The notes: generated by a model not told the origin, from the sequence alone. 64,000 nucleotides of DNA from Diadema setosum (GCA_033980235.1 CM067059.1:22889494-22953493); one strand, 5' to 3'. Numbered from the stretch's first letter, positions 1-11,073 are shown. Translations and numbers: made by a program.

Positions 1-985
1 TTAAAAAAATCTAAAAACTTATGAAAAAAAGAAACTTATGAGACACAGAATCAAAAGCCTTTTCGAAGTCAATTAAAAGTAACAAACCTGGTATATCATG
101 TAACTCTGTATATAAAAATATATCATACAGTAAACGAATATTTTCACCAATGTATCGACCTTCCAAAAATCCGGTTTGATTTCCATGTATCAAATATGAT
201 AAAAATTTCTTAAATCTGTTTGCTATACAACCAGATGCCAGTTTAACATTCAATAAAGAAATTGGACGCCAGATCTTTAGAAACTGTCGGGGTTGATTTG
301 CTTTTGGAATTAATGTGATTACTCCCATTTTTTGTGCTGCCATCATTTGTCCTGAAAAATAAGCATAATTTAAGGAATTTAACAAAAAAGATTTAATTTT
401 CTTCCAAAAAACACGATAAAACTCCACGCTAAAACCGTCTAATCCGGGAGATTTATTACATTTCATATTTTTTAACACAGAGTATACCTCTTCTTCATTT
501 AAGGGACCTTTTAATGATAACGACATTTGTTGTGATAATTTTGGTATGTCAGAAGATGACAATAATAAGTCTAAATCTACATCTGTGGTTTCTTTTTGTT
601 CATAAAAAACAGGAATAAAACTGAAACACTTCTTTCTGTATATCGCACTGATTTATAATAATATCATTTTCACAAAAGAGCTGACGAATTTGTCTATTAA
701 CATTGTTCTGTTTTTCAAGGTTAACAAATACTTTGAGGGCTTCTCTCCTAATTCCATCCACTTAATCCTGCTTCTCATTGCGATTCTTTCATTTTCTTTT
801 GAGCGTAATATTTTAAATTCTTCTTTCTGTTTATTTATTTCATCTAATATTTCACTTTTATCATTACACAATAATAATTTTTCTTCTAAATCTTTTATAT
901 TTTTCTCCAATTCCTTTTCTCTGTTAATATTTTGCTTTTTAACATAAGAAGTGTAAGAAATAGTTTCCCCACGTATTATCATCAT
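1..985 (-). pseudogene. LINE reverse transcriptase N-terminal part, frame-broken
   Basis: The segment 653-985 encodes a Lys/Glu-rich, probably helical linker ending in the RSRIKWMELGEKPSKY motif that precedes LINE reverse transcriptases. The segment 11-562 encodes the fingers (KMGVITLIPKA, WRPISLLN) and the first catalytic block LLLIDFEKAFDSV. The two are in different frames, with a gap of about 90 bases holding stops. The YADD block would lie beyond the window edge, so the catalytic core is incomplete here. Confidence 0.8.
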
Positions 986-1139
986 TAAAGTTTCAAAAAA
1001 TAACTGATCATTGACAGTCAGCTGACATTCACCATTAACGTTGTCATTGTAATCAAACTGGACATTTCCCTTTGCATAAAATATAATTGTATCTTTTATA
1101 ATTTGTTTGATTTTCTGAACATTTCATCTTTCAATAAAA

Positions 1140-1906
1140 TATCATTAGATTTCCAAAACTCTGTCCTCGTTTAAACTCATTAAGATTTAAACTAAGAGAA
1201 ACTTTAGCATGATCAGTACGGTAACCTGAAGAAATATCAGTGTTACATACTAAAGAGAGCAATTCGGAGGATATTAAAAAAAGAGTCTAATCTACTTTGC
1301 TTAAAGGAATTTTGTTGCCGCCACGTATAACACCTTTCATCCGGATTACATATTCTCCATGGATCACATAAACTTAAATCATTTTTCATTGTGTCTAATT
1401 GTTTTTTTGGCCCTAGGGTTATTTACATGTACAGAATTATATGTATCGAGGGTTGTATCCTGAACTAAGTTCCAATCACCACAAAGGATAGTATGTGGGT
1501 TTTCGAATTCTAATATAATCTTTTGAAGATCAACAAAAAAAGCAGGTTTATCAGTATTCGGACCATATAAAGATATAAATGTCAGATTATATTCATATAA
1601 TTTCAAATCTAATACATGTATCACAAAATTTCCTGTTTTATCTATCTGAACTCTATTAACTTTTACTGGGATTGTGTCTTTAAATGATATGGCGACACCT
1701 CTTGAATTTGAGGTAATACATGAAAGAAAACATTCACCTTTCCATTCCTTACGGATTTCTGTCTCAGTGCTCGGTATAAAATGAGTGTCTTGAATACAAC
1801 AAACATCATACTTTTTTGACTTCAGATACGACAGAACATCTTGCCTTTTTTGGCTATTCGCTAGGCCGAGACAATTCATCGAAATAAATGTTACATTATC
1901 CTGCAT
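1140..1906 (-). pseudogene. LINE endonuclease domain (EEP fold), frame-broken
   Basis: The frame at 1379-1906 begins TFISMNCLGL, the N-terminal EEP strand with its catalytic Asn. It continues with the CIQDTHF motif, where the usual catalytic Glu is Gln or shifted, then ISLYGPN and CGDWN, which carries the conserved Asp-Asn pair. The domain continues below 1379 in another frame with DPWR, TWRR-like and GYRTDH (the SDH-type motif) as far as about 1140. Stops and at least one frameshift near 1250-1380 break it. Such domains nick target DNA for target-primed reverse transcription. This copy is very probably inactive. Confidence 0.75.
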
Positions 1907-2811
1907 TAGGTAAATATACTTTCAGAAAACGTGCAAAAGAATAACCTGTGGAAGTAGTTTTCAAATGAATAACAAACAATAGACTACAAAAGACAAATAT
2001 CAAAACACACACGGGAGAGGGCGTGCTAACCAAAACTCGGTTGCTTACCCGAAGAGTCTCAAGCGACCCCTCAATAACAATTAAAAATAAAATAAACCCA
2101 AAAAGAAGCTCCATGGGAATACCTACCCCCAGAGTACTTAGAAAAATGTTTGCAAACCGAGATGCCACGAAATGGTGGCACTTTTGCCTGAAACAATTAC
2201 AATTAGCATGTACACACTGTTTTCTAATACTAATACACCTCTGTAGCCCGCGTATGCCTCGTACCAACATATCTATGCATGTCTGTCATGCATCTCGGGC
2301 CGAGGGAACCCTGAAAGTACTTCAAACAAAACTACCACATGTCATAAACATGTATATATTATGCATACATGTGTGTATAAACATATAATATATAATCACA
2401 CATCCATATCCACATGCACATACATGTATGATATACACTTTTGCAACCCAGTCATGAATAAACCAACCTGTGTGAACATTCACAGGTGTTGAAAACCAAC
2501 CTGTCCCTTTTCACCATGCAAAAACATAGCCCCATATTCAAAAGGAAAACATGTGGAATATCTGCCTATTCATTTGCACGTTCATGCATGTCAAAAAACA
2601 TCACCCCTGGTAAACACGAACAATAAGCACTCTGTTCAATACCACTGCATAGTAAATCAGCAAAGCAAATTGAAACTAACTCTTAACATAATATTAGAAT
2701 CACTATTAACTTTAGCATCCATATTGTCTTGATTACACTGACCCCAAGTGATATCCACCTCCATTTAAAAGAAATATCTACCTCTGCGTGACACAATTGC
2801 AATTAGCATGT
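1907..2811. other. Non-coding flank, no gene seen
   Basis: AT-rich sequence between the LINE remnant and the first duplicated segment. It has alternating purine/pyrimidine stretches such as CATGTATAT around 2330-2430. An open frame on the minus strand at 1896-2270 shows no family motifs and overlaps the LINE start, so I do not call it a gene. Confidence 0.5.
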
Positions 2812-3156
2812 GTACGGTATGTACTTGTTCATAAATTCACGCGACACGTACAAAAACCCTGCTGAATGGAATGATATTCTCTTTCCTATGAGAACATATA
2901 TCAGTAATGTAAAAGTTAGCTATATGCCAGTTCGTATCTGGGAGGTTTTTGTCTCACCTCTCTGTTCGTATATACACTCTGCGCATGAGCAGGAAAAAAA
3001 AAGTATTTTGTGATATAAGGCATGTTGGTTTTCAAATTCGCTGAGATAAGCATCTGTGATGTAATGATTATCTATGACGTAATCCTTGGAGCTTACCTGC
3101 GGGTCCAAGCTGTGAGCAATAAGTGTTCACTAAAGGCTAGTATTTTACAATCTTGA

Positions 3157-3242
3157 TAATAACAGTAATAATGATAATAAAGTAATAATGATAATGATGA
3201 TGATAATAATAATGACAATGACAATGATAATAATAATAATTC
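3157..3242. repeat. ATG/ATA trinucleotide-rich microsatellite
   Basis: A run of AATAATGATAATGATG-like units. The same array is present in the second duplicate at about 16137-16232, so it predates the duplication. Confidence 0.8.
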
Positions 3243-3358
3243 ATTAGCATTGTATCCACAGAAGCTAGTAATTATGCATAGAGGGAACAATGTTCAACAA
3301 ACAAACAATATGAAATAAAATAAACAACTTATATTCAAATTCTAAGAGAAGGTTTGTT

Positions 3359-3496
3359 CAATTCAATTCAATTCAATCATAGTTTATTTCCAATCAATCA
3401 ACGAGAATCAAGAAAAAACATAGTACAAATTTCCAATCAACGAAAATCAAAACATAGTACAAAGTATACATGTCATGAAATGATATTGTTCAAACA
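3359..3496 (-). mobile_element. LINE 3'-end fragment with (AATTG)n tail, copy-1 specific
   Basis: Reading the minus strand, the insert ends in GGAAATAAACTATGATTG followed by pentamer repeats, the typical 3' end of CR1/L2/RTE-type LINEs. It is flanked by TTTGTT on both sides (3353-3358 and 3497-3502). The second duplicate has a single TTTGTT at 16343-16348 and no insert. It is therefore a short, 5'-truncated retrotransposition event after the duplication. Confidence 0.75.
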
Positions 3497-3502
3497 TTTG
3501 TT

Positions 3503-5090
3503 AATGCATCCAATGCAACACGATGAAATGGACGCGTCCCCGAGCGTAAATTGATGAGCCATCTAATCACCTGGTCTACACAGGTTAATTCTTTGTTTGA
3601 ATATAGCATGTTACGTCGGGCAAGGTTATACACACGGCCGGCGGAACTGGGATATGTCGCTTTAAAAACGAGTGAAGTCACAGTGTCTATCCAACTGAGA
3701 AAAACAAAGAGGACATTTTGTCCAAATGCAATTGTATATAGGCTCCTGTATTCTAAATGGGCTAATTACGACTGGCTTATTCATGTATGTAAGGGAATAC
3801 AATTCAATTGTGATTAACTTCTATCAAGGTGCATCCTGTGACTTTTTAATGATGGGCGATGATTGTACATTTCTTTTGAACTCAGGCGTGATGCTCGACT
3901 TCGCAAGTATAGAAATTATCAATAGCGTGATAAAACGCAAAAGGCGAATGTCCAATTTACTTTTCTTTCTCTTCACCTCAATTTCATTGATTATCCTCGC
4001 GAAAAGTAATCAATCTTAATATGTAATACAAATATGTAATTATATACAACGTATAGTAAACATTTTCTACACTAAACCTTTTGGTTCTCGAAAGCTTTAA
4101 TTCCTTTAGGATCAGTCCACCACATCACTTCCGGATCAATCTTTCTGCTTCATCAGTCTCCTAAATCTACATCTATCAACATCGTCCTCCGTAATTTACA
4201 ACAATTAAAAATCAACCTGTCCTGAACGTTGCTAGCTCGGTCTCAACCATTTCACAGAAGTGCCTTCCGACTATCAAGGGCTTATTTTCTCAGGGATTTT
4301 TTATTTATTTTTTTTGCCGTACATTTAAAAGACATTCAACGCACATTGGCAGTCGTAAACAAACAAAGTAAACAATGAGAAAGCATGAATACGTACAAAA
4401 ACGAAATCAACAAACAAAATAAAAGCAGAATTAATGTCAACTGGTCAAAATAAAACCTTGAGATTACGGGATCATTGCTATGCAAATAAACCTGAATACC
4501 ACACGAAAAATAAAATAGACCTGAGATGTTTCTTTTCTCCTGCAACAATAAAAGCACCATGACCATGATGACATTGTAGCAAAGTATAGACAGTGAAATA
4601 AGCAAAAGATAGATAACATTGCACTCTTTCCTTTAAATTGCAGCTTGTCCTAAGCTCTTGAATCACCTTCACGTTGTTTGTATTGGTATTGTTAATGTTG
4701 CTGTTAATTTTTTTCAAGCAGAGGTGAACTTTTACCCACAGTGATATGTATTTCACCTGTCGCCCGTAATAGCCTAATGCGCTGTGCCATCCTTGAAGGG
4801 ATGTGCACGGACATTATAACCACCCCTATTGCTTTTGAGTCGTGCTGTATTGCAACGCGTTATAGGGAGCAGACAACCTTGCTCAACATGAACTATTTTC
4901 TCCCATGACAAAGTTATGTCATTCGCACGTAAATACCAAGCAGTGAATGATTTGCTTCTAAGTTTTGGCGAGTAGACACGTACCGAAATTCGCATGACTT
5001 ACTGTTTTACAGATTTGTAGGCAACCCGTGAGAGGAAGACTATTCGCATACTTCAGGTAGTGCAGATACACGTAACTCTCATGGTTACAG
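3503..5090. other. Duplicated non-coding segment
   Basis: Present in both duplicates with scattered substitutions. Minus-strand open frames at 4336-4756 are AT-rich, change length between copies and show no motif. No gene supported. Confidence 0.5.
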
Positions 5091-5372
5091 TTTGATATAC
5101 CAAAGATTCGTTGATCCAAAAATGAAAGAAGGTTCGTTATTCCGAAAGTTTGTTTTAAAAATTGAAATAGGCCTAACGTTTGTAATTCCGAAGGTTCGTC
5201 AGTACGTACCTTCTTTTCATTTTCGGATCAACGAAGCTTGGGAATAATCAACCCTATTTCATTTTCGGAATTACGAATTTTCAAAATAACGAACTTTCGG
5301 AATAACGCCACGAATGTACGAATTAACGAACACTTTTTGTTCTTTTTCGGATAAACGAACTTTTGGAATAAA
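5091..5372. repeat. Degenerate TTCGTTATTCCGAA array
   Basis: Many imperfect copies of TTCGTTATTCCGAAA and its reverse complement, alternating orientation around CATTTTCGGA words. This gives a self-complementary region likely derived from a fold-back or satellite-like mobile element. The same array lies at about 18048-18320 in the second duplicate, and a related longer one at 61262-61745. Confidence 0.6.
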
Positions 5373-5712
5373 GAGCATCACGTTGTACCCACTCTTATAG
5401 TACTCGTAGAGGTAGGATAATACAGCAAACAACCCGTTTGATTTGTCACCACACTGTGCATATGTACTGAATGTTCTTGTAATGCTAGATCTTAAGAGTC
5501 AGCTTTCAGGTTTGTAGTAGCTTATGACACATATAAACTTGAAAGTACATGTTTTAAATTCACGAATTTCATGTGACACTCGCCATGTGACACTCACCAT
5601 GTGTCATATGAGATATATAGCCCATGAGTCATACAGCCCACGAATCATAAATCCCATGAGTTCGAAACTCGGCAAACAAAGTCTACGAGACCGACACAAT
5701 AAGCCCCGTGTT

Positions 5713-6019
5713 ATTCAAATTCATGAAAATTCTTCCGTCGAGGTGTTTTCATTGCAACTGATTGACAAATTGCCCTACATCGACGTAAATAAGCACTGAA
5801 TTGATCAGTGTTTTAGTAGTAGTAGTAGCCATGATAAAAAATCATGGGCGTACATACTCGAGCAGGATTCGAACCTGATTCGAATCAGGAGGTCGTAGGT
5901 TCGAATCCTGCTCGAGTATGTACGCCCATGATTTTTTATCATGGCTACTACTACTACTAAAACACTGATCAATTCAGTGCTTATTTACGTCGATGTAGGG
6001 CAATTTGTCAATCAGTTGC
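5713..6019. mobile_element. Fold-back insertion: perfect 123-bp inverted arms, tRNA-like box B
   Basis: The left arm 5754-5876 and right arm 5897-6019 are perfect reverse complements (123 bp each) around a 20-bp centre, with 41 extra bases on the left. AAGCCCCGTGTT flanks the insertion on both sides (5701-5712 and 6020-6031). It occurs once, uninterrupted, at the matching site of the second duplicate (about 18643). The right arm reads GGTTCGAATCC, a perfect box B of tRNA-type Pol III promoters, so the arm looks like part of a tRNA-derived SINE present as an inverted dimer. Confidence 0.85.
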
Positions 6020-6466
6020 AAGCCCCGTGTTGTAATGTCGAACTCATGGGCTGTATGACTGATGGACCTTTTTTCAATGTCGAACTCGTGGGCTGTATGA
6101 CTCGTGGCTCTTCTTGTACACACTGACTTTGAAGACTAGACGTTTCTGCAACACACCCAACATGGGAGAAATAACATTTAGGCCTGTGTAACTCTCACTT
6201 CAAAACGAATACAGGAACATAATTATGTTTTACTAAGGTCTATTTATCATGTTTATCACGATGACAAAAAAAGGACAATTCGAGTGGGGATTGTTTCAGT
6301 AAATAATATGGAATCTAAACAACTTTGAGATGATCTAATTAAAAGATTCGAATGACCAGGGGATGGCAACGTTATTCTTATGATTGTCCACCAAATAAGC
6401 GATGACGTAGCGCTATCTCTAAGGAGAGTTCTATTACTACTTGACTCTTTCCTGCTTGGTGATCAC

Positions 6467-7723
6467 TCAGGTCAACCTCTTTACCTCATGACGTAGTCTA
6501 TCATACTCGTCCCATTGTTTGTTCGCGTGGGCCAAGTCGCGATCTTTAATCAACTGAAAGACATTTTTGTTGATCTTGGATCTTGGATACTGGGAAGAAA
6601 ATTTCCGGAGAGCTTCTTGGTCCCGATTCCCGACGGGTGCCCCACCTGTACAGTTCTTCTTAGGGACAGTCAGCGAGCAATACACCATGAAATGATCGCT
6701 GAGGGAAACACGAACGACGCCCGACTTGACTTTGGTATGGTTGTCGGTGTAAATCAAGTCGATGATGCTTTCCGTCACATTGTCCTCTCCCTTACTTGAA
6801 TATCTTCTGCGTTCCGTTCTCGTTGGATCCTTGATCAGCTGCTTTAGCTGACAGCTTTCCTCCATCCCTTTTAGAGTGCGTAGTTGTGATTCTACTGTGG
6901 ATCTTTGCGCCGCTGCTGCGTCGGCAAGCTTCATGTCAAATTTGAAATCTCCGAGTACAACATAGTTTGTCTTACATCGGCATGTTTTTCCTTTGGTGGA
7001 AGCACTGCTGTCTGAATTGGTAGTACCGCCAGCATCTTTGCTGGCAGCAGACTTTGTCCCCTTTCTTTTCACAACATCTGCGGATGCGGCTCGCTTGTTC
7101 AAGAGGCTACATTGCTCGTGGGCTTTTAGTTCGTGAATGTTATTTACTAACTTCTCGAAAGCCGCAATCTGGTCGCGTGTTCCAGGAGGGACGCAAACGT
7201 CGAGGATTCGAAGTGCTTTGCGCTGCTCACACTCATCAGTTTGCCTCGCAGCTGCACTTGTCGCTGCTGCTGCTGAGGCTCTGCCTTTGGCGGCGGTCTG
7301 CTTCGCAGGTTGACCAAGGTCTAATTCAACACATACCATCTCAAGGCTAGGGTCACAGTTCAGGCACTTGTATCTCTCTGCCAACTCTGCCTTGACGTAC
7401 ACCATGACCCCTCCAAGTGGACGGTTTTCTGAGTTGGGCTTCCCATCTTGCCGCTCGATTATTTCGTAACCAGCCACCTCGAAGTCTGCCTCCCTGTTGC
7501 CGTTCCTTAGCCACGTCTCACTTAGCGTCATTATGTCTACGTTAGTCCTGAATAGCAGCAACCGAAGTTCGTCAATTTTTGGAGGCAGAGATTGGCAGTT
7601 GAGATGGCCTATAGTAATGCCGTCGCATTCCCAGAGACGCGCAAGGTCTTGTTGAACGACATCTGGAGGCTGTTGATGAGAAGACGTGAAGGTATGTGTA
7701 TAGTAAAAACTAGTACAAAACAT
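6467..7723 (-). CDS. EEP-family endonuclease domain ORF, copy 1, active site altered
   Basis: A 418-codon open frame from ATG at 7723. Motifs in order: GHLNCQS (39-45, catalytic Asn), TLSETWL (66-72, catalytic Glu), LDVCVPPG (174-181), GDFKFD (258-263), SDHF (342-345). A C-terminal RDLAHANKQWDEYDRLR segment resembles the linker after the CR1/L2 LINE nuclease domain. An Ala/Lys/Ser-rich insert (about 138-250) interrupts the fold. In this copy the conserved Tyr of VYVPP is Cys and the Asn of GDFN is Lys, so nuclease activity is doubtful. No reverse transcriptase follows the TGA. A splice-acceptor-like CTTCTCATCAACAG ends at 7670, in frame, so this may be exon 3 of the gene with exons at 13680-13809 and 9921-10153. 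Alternatively it is a LINE 5' fragment. Confidence 0.7.
   Translation of the reverse strand: MFCTSFYYTHTFTSSHQQPPDVVQQDLARLWECDGITIGHLNCQSLPPKIDELRLLLFRTNVDIMTLSETWLRNGNREADFEVAGYEIIERQDGKPNSENRPLGGVMVYVKAELAERYKCLNCDPSLEMVCVELDLGQPAKQTAAKGRASAAAATSAAARQTDECEQRKALRILDVCVPPGTRDQIAAFEKLVNNIHELKAHEQCSLLNKRAASADVVKRKGTKSAASKDAGGTTNSDSSASTKGKTCRCKTNYVVLGDFKFDMKLADAAAAQRSTVESQLRTLKGMEESCQLKQLIKDPTRTERRRYSSKGEDNVTESIIDLIYTDNHTKVKSGVVRVSLSDHFMVYCSLTVPKKNCTGGAPVGNRDQEALRKFSSQYPRSKINKNVFQLIKDRDLAHANKQWDEYDRLRHEVKRLT
7669..7688 (-). promoter_or_regulatory. Possible splice acceptor before the EEP frame
   Basis: On the minus strand the sequence CGTCTTCTCATCAACAG precedes CCTCCAGATGTC. It is pyrimidine-rich and ends in CAG, and it joins the EEP frame in phase 0, the phase in which exon 2 would end. 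The site is identical in the second duplicate. It is inferred from sequence only. Confidence 0.35.
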
Positions 7724-7907
7724 TTTGTGTGTTGCTAATCAAGCATTTGACGCAACGGAGACTAATAAAACAGTGATGGCATCAATCGACGAGAAATAAA
7801 CATTGCATTTTTTTTATTAAAGTCTAATTAGTGAAAACAAAAAGTGTGTTATGCATTCATCTACTGAAGAATGACAGGGCGATTCATCTGATTGCAATAT
7901 TATTTAG

Positions 7908-9172
7908 AGGTTCATTTTTTCACAATCAGTCAAAACTTAGCCTTGAGACGAGACTTTCGCCTGCAACGGATCTGCAAGCTGCATCCGATCTTGACTGCAG
8001 GAATGAGGTTCTTCCGCTAACCGACGTAGCTGGCGCCCGTTGAGAGTCCGAGACAGGAAGGGCTCCGGCCGGTGCGAGGGAACGACTTTCCATATTAACG
8101 TTACCAGAAGTATAGCATCTCTACTGCCATGAAACCACGTAACAAACTTCTCAACTTCTTGGTTCATGGCAAAGACAAGAGATCTACTGATGACCAAAAT
8201 GGCTCGATCATCGAGACTGCAGGAATGAGGTTCTTCCGCTAACCGACGTAGCTGGCGCCCGTTGAGAGTCCGAGACAGGAAGGGCTCCGGCCGGTGCTAG
8301 GGAACGACTTTCCATATTACGGATACCAGAAGTATAGCATCTCTACTGCCATGAAACCACGTAACAAACTTCTCAACTTCTTGGTTCATGGCAAAGACAA
8401 GAGATCTACTGATGACCAAAATGGCTCGATTATCGAGTCCCGTGTGATGGCTGCAAGAGCGCTTCCATCGAAGAGACAGCAAGAACACTTGGAACCAGGA
8501 AAAAAGAATACCAACAGGAAGTCGACGCCAGCGAATCCTCGTACTTCACAAGAGGAAAAAACAGAAAGGTAGGGCCACCGGAACTGGGAAGGAGGGCGGG
8601 GGGGGGGGGGGGGTGCCGAGGGAGCTCGCCCCACCCCCACCCCCTTTTTCACAAGTATATACAAAGGAATACATAGTGTGTACCCAGGAAGTGACTCCTG
8701 AATGCGTTCTCTTTTGGGGAGTGTGGATAAGGCCTGCGCTGAAGGCTTTTCTTTTTCACCACACTGGAAAAAGAGCTCCATCCCTGCATGTGACTCAACC
8801 CTGCATGTGACTCAACCAAACCCACACGGTGGGTAAGGAGGCCTTCTACATTCGGAAGGAACGAGGGAAAACAAAAGAACAGGGACGTGGGGCAATACCG
8901 TCTACGGGCATTTCACACTCTTTTTCACCATACTATCCCAGTCTCTCGGACAAGCGGACCCTCAACGAGCGCCAGCTACGTTGGCTAGCGAGAGAACTTT
9001 GTTCGCACACAGTAAGATCTGGGGGGCGTTTCCTGAAGCATTTTGTCGGACAAAGTTGTCGGACAAATTTGCTATCAGCCAATCAGATGCAAGGATTTCA
9101 GCAGCTGATGAAGCTTGCAGGTCCTCAACACATGGTACATTTTTGACTGATTGTGAAAAAAAAAATGAACCT
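7908..9172. mobile_element. Fold-back-type element with long imperfect inverted ends, copy 1
   Basis: AGGTTCATTTTTTCACAATC at 7908 is inverted at the right end, finishing at 9172. A second block follows on each side: GTAGCTGGCGCCCGTTGAG near 8025 is inverted as CTCAACGAGCGCCAGCTACG near 8960. Together the inverted arms span roughly 150-240 bp with interruptions. The interior holds a long G run (8598-8612). No transposase is visible. In the gene model it lies inside intron 2. The same element is at 20540-21667. Confidence 0.65.
7993..8437. repeat. 222-bp tandem duplication private to copy 1
   Basis: The block starting GACTGCAGGAATGAGG at 7993 restarts at 8215 and runs to the same end word, GGCTCGATYATCGAG. 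The second duplicate has only one unit (from about 20626). The units differ by a few bases, so the duplication is not brand new. Confidence 0.9.
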
Positions 9173-9920
9173 TCACATAAATGATAGGATGGCATCTACC
9201 TCAGGGTCCCTTTGGTAGGAAAGCAAATAAAACTATTAAATTGATAAAGAACAAATGAAGAGATGAAGAAATGAATGGTCAAGTAGATTAATCGATGATT
9301 CCACCCAAAGTTACTATAAAAATATGTGAAATTAAAAAAAGAAATCCATGGCAGATTTCTTTGTTTATCTGTTGTTAGTTTGAATTACATGAAGGTTAGT
9401 TTTTCTCTGTGTTTTGACGGAGCGGTAATCCCCCCCCCCCCCCCATCACCTCAATTTTCGATTGATGACATGCCATCGATGCCATTGGGAATCATAAAAT
9501 TGGCCAAATAAGAGAGGGCACTTTGAATTGCTAGGTTAGAATTACTCCAAAGCACGTTTGCAATACTTGTTGACCATTTTCTTTATGTCACTCGCCATTG
9601 AATCTATAGGAACTCAGCATCTAGCATCAGCTGGGTTCATTTTGAAAAGAAAATTGTTGTGATCAGCCTACGAACAAATCATCTTACTTGTTTTCCAATA
9701 CACTAGATTTGCGTCTGCTGAAAACTAAGCGAATGGACACACGCACAAAAAAAAAACCCGAGACGCAACAAAATACAGTAAAAACAAACACAACAATACT
9801 GAGAATATAACACATCCCCATTCGCCTACACAAAGAGACATCCCGTGAAAAGGCTATTCTATTTCAAATTACAGTAAAACGCATTATGTTTAAATGGCGA
9901 AAGCATTGGTCCAGGCCTAC
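9173..9920. other. Duplicated intronic or intergenic sequence
   Basis: Present in both copies. It holds a C run at 9429-9444 and A runs near 9750. No coding motif was found on either strand. If the two-exon gene model is right, this belongs to the intron downstream of exon 2. Confidence 0.45.
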
Positions 9921-10153
9921 CCTAGGTAGGAGCACCAAGACTCCACTCCCATGCATAGTCTCCAGGTCTGCCACGGTCTGGCAGGGCGAGAAGCGGTGGA
10001 CACCGATCTTCTTGGAACTTGAGGCCAGTTTGGCAAAGAGTATCCCGGTGGATCGTAAGAGTTTTGCATGTCGCGGATATTTGGCGACGATTTTTTGCTC
10101 CAATTCGTCGCGGGTCCAGGCGCGGTCAAGTCCTTTCTCAAAGGAGCAAGTTC
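9921..10153 (-). CDS. Exon 2 of duplicated minus-strand gene, copy 1
   Basis: Bounded on the minus strand by a strong acceptor (T-rich tract, then ATGATGTTCGCAG) and a possible donor AGG|GTAGGC. It is read in the phase left by exon 1 (13680-13809), giving 78 codons that begin GTCSFEKGLDRAWTRDELEQ and end VLVLLPR. Between the two duplicates this exon differs at 8 sites; 7 are synonymous in this frame and one is Val/Ile, while the alternative open frame changes at least five residues. That pattern is what a constrained coding exon shows. The family is not recognised with certainty. The layout (Trp...Glu-Leu, then a Phe-Ala-Lys strand, then VLLPR) faintly resembles small domains before HECT in G2E3-like proteins; this is speculation. 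If unspliced at the 3' end, the frame would run 18 more codons to a TGA. Confidence 0.7.
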
Positions 10154-11073
10154 CTGCGAACATCATTAAAAAAAAAGAACTTAGAGTTAAAGGGAAAGTT
10201 CGGGCGAATTTCATAATTTCACATCATGAAGTACATAAATCGACAGATCAATGTTTAGATTTGTAAAATTAGTTATGGTCCTTGAGCAGAGAAACCAATA
10301 CTCTGAAAAACCCAAAACAAACACTGAACAAAGATGCTGACATAGCAGCTTCACCATAATAATGCATGAGTGGGGGGGGGGGGCTCACCATAAGAATGCT
10401 TGAGTAGGAGGCTCACATCATTTCAGAAATGTAGCAATGTAACCCAATTACAATACCGTTTGCTTAACTTAAGGTCACGTGTAGAATTTATGCATGCCAA
10501 GTTCTTCTTTTGTAGGCTGCTTTGAATACTTGAGCCTCCACTTATGCATTCTCATAGTGAAGCTGCTATGCCACCATCCTTGTTCATTGTGATTTGTTAT
10601 GAATTATTTTGAAAAAATTTTTATTCCTTATCCCAATCACGACAAATTCTAAAACTTTGTACCCAGTATAACCGATTTATAGTTGTTCAAAATGTAAAAG
10701 TCTGAAAATCAGCCGGAGTTCTCCTTTAATCAAACAGCTTCTTTCTGATAGAGATTGAAGATCAGTGATTGGACAATCTGCATGAAGAATCGACCAAAGG
10801 CGAGATGGTGAGTCGTAGAAAAGAGGTTACAGAAAACCAAGGTCTTTGCGAAACTAAAAGAAACCAGACAAAGAAATGATAAAGTTATGTACTCTTCATT
10901 CGACTTTGTGCGTACGCCTCATAGGCCTAGTTATCCTGAATGCTGCAAAGGAGTTTACACAACGATCTTACTTTCTCATTCATTATGTATGACAAGGAGA
11001 CGTTTACATCATTTTTTTTTTTCTTGCATTCACATCCTGACAAAAATCGTGACTACTGCCTGAAAAGGGAAAG

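Larger units (their letters stand above)
1..1906 (-). mobile_element. L1/Tx1-like LINE remnant, 3' part outside window
   Basis: A minus-strand non-LTR retrotransposon read in pieces. From its 5' side (high coordinates) come an AP-endonuclease-like domain, a basic linker, then the fingers and start of the palm of a reverse transcriptase that runs off the window start. At least two frame breaks separate the parts, so it is not translatable as one protein. The linker words (SRIKWMELGEKPSKY) and the endonuclease type match the L1/Tx1 clade rather than CR1. The 5' boundary is uncertain; nothing beyond 1906 is recognisable as ORF1. Confidence 0.8.

Noticed and set aside
5877..5920. tRNA gene suggested by box B
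   Set aside because: No acceptor stem, no anticodon arm and no box A in the right place; it is a SINE-like remnant inside a palindrome.
8294..8572. Plus-strand open frame MKPRNKLLNFLVHGKDKRS... conserved in both copies
   Set aside because: It lies within the fold-back element, its N-terminus comes from a tandem duplication, and inter-copy differences change residues freely; no family recognised.
9917..10141. Second open frame over exon 2 (MRKDLTAPG...)
   Set aside because: Differences between duplicates change at least five of its residues, while the overlapping frame stays conserved; it is a shadow frame.
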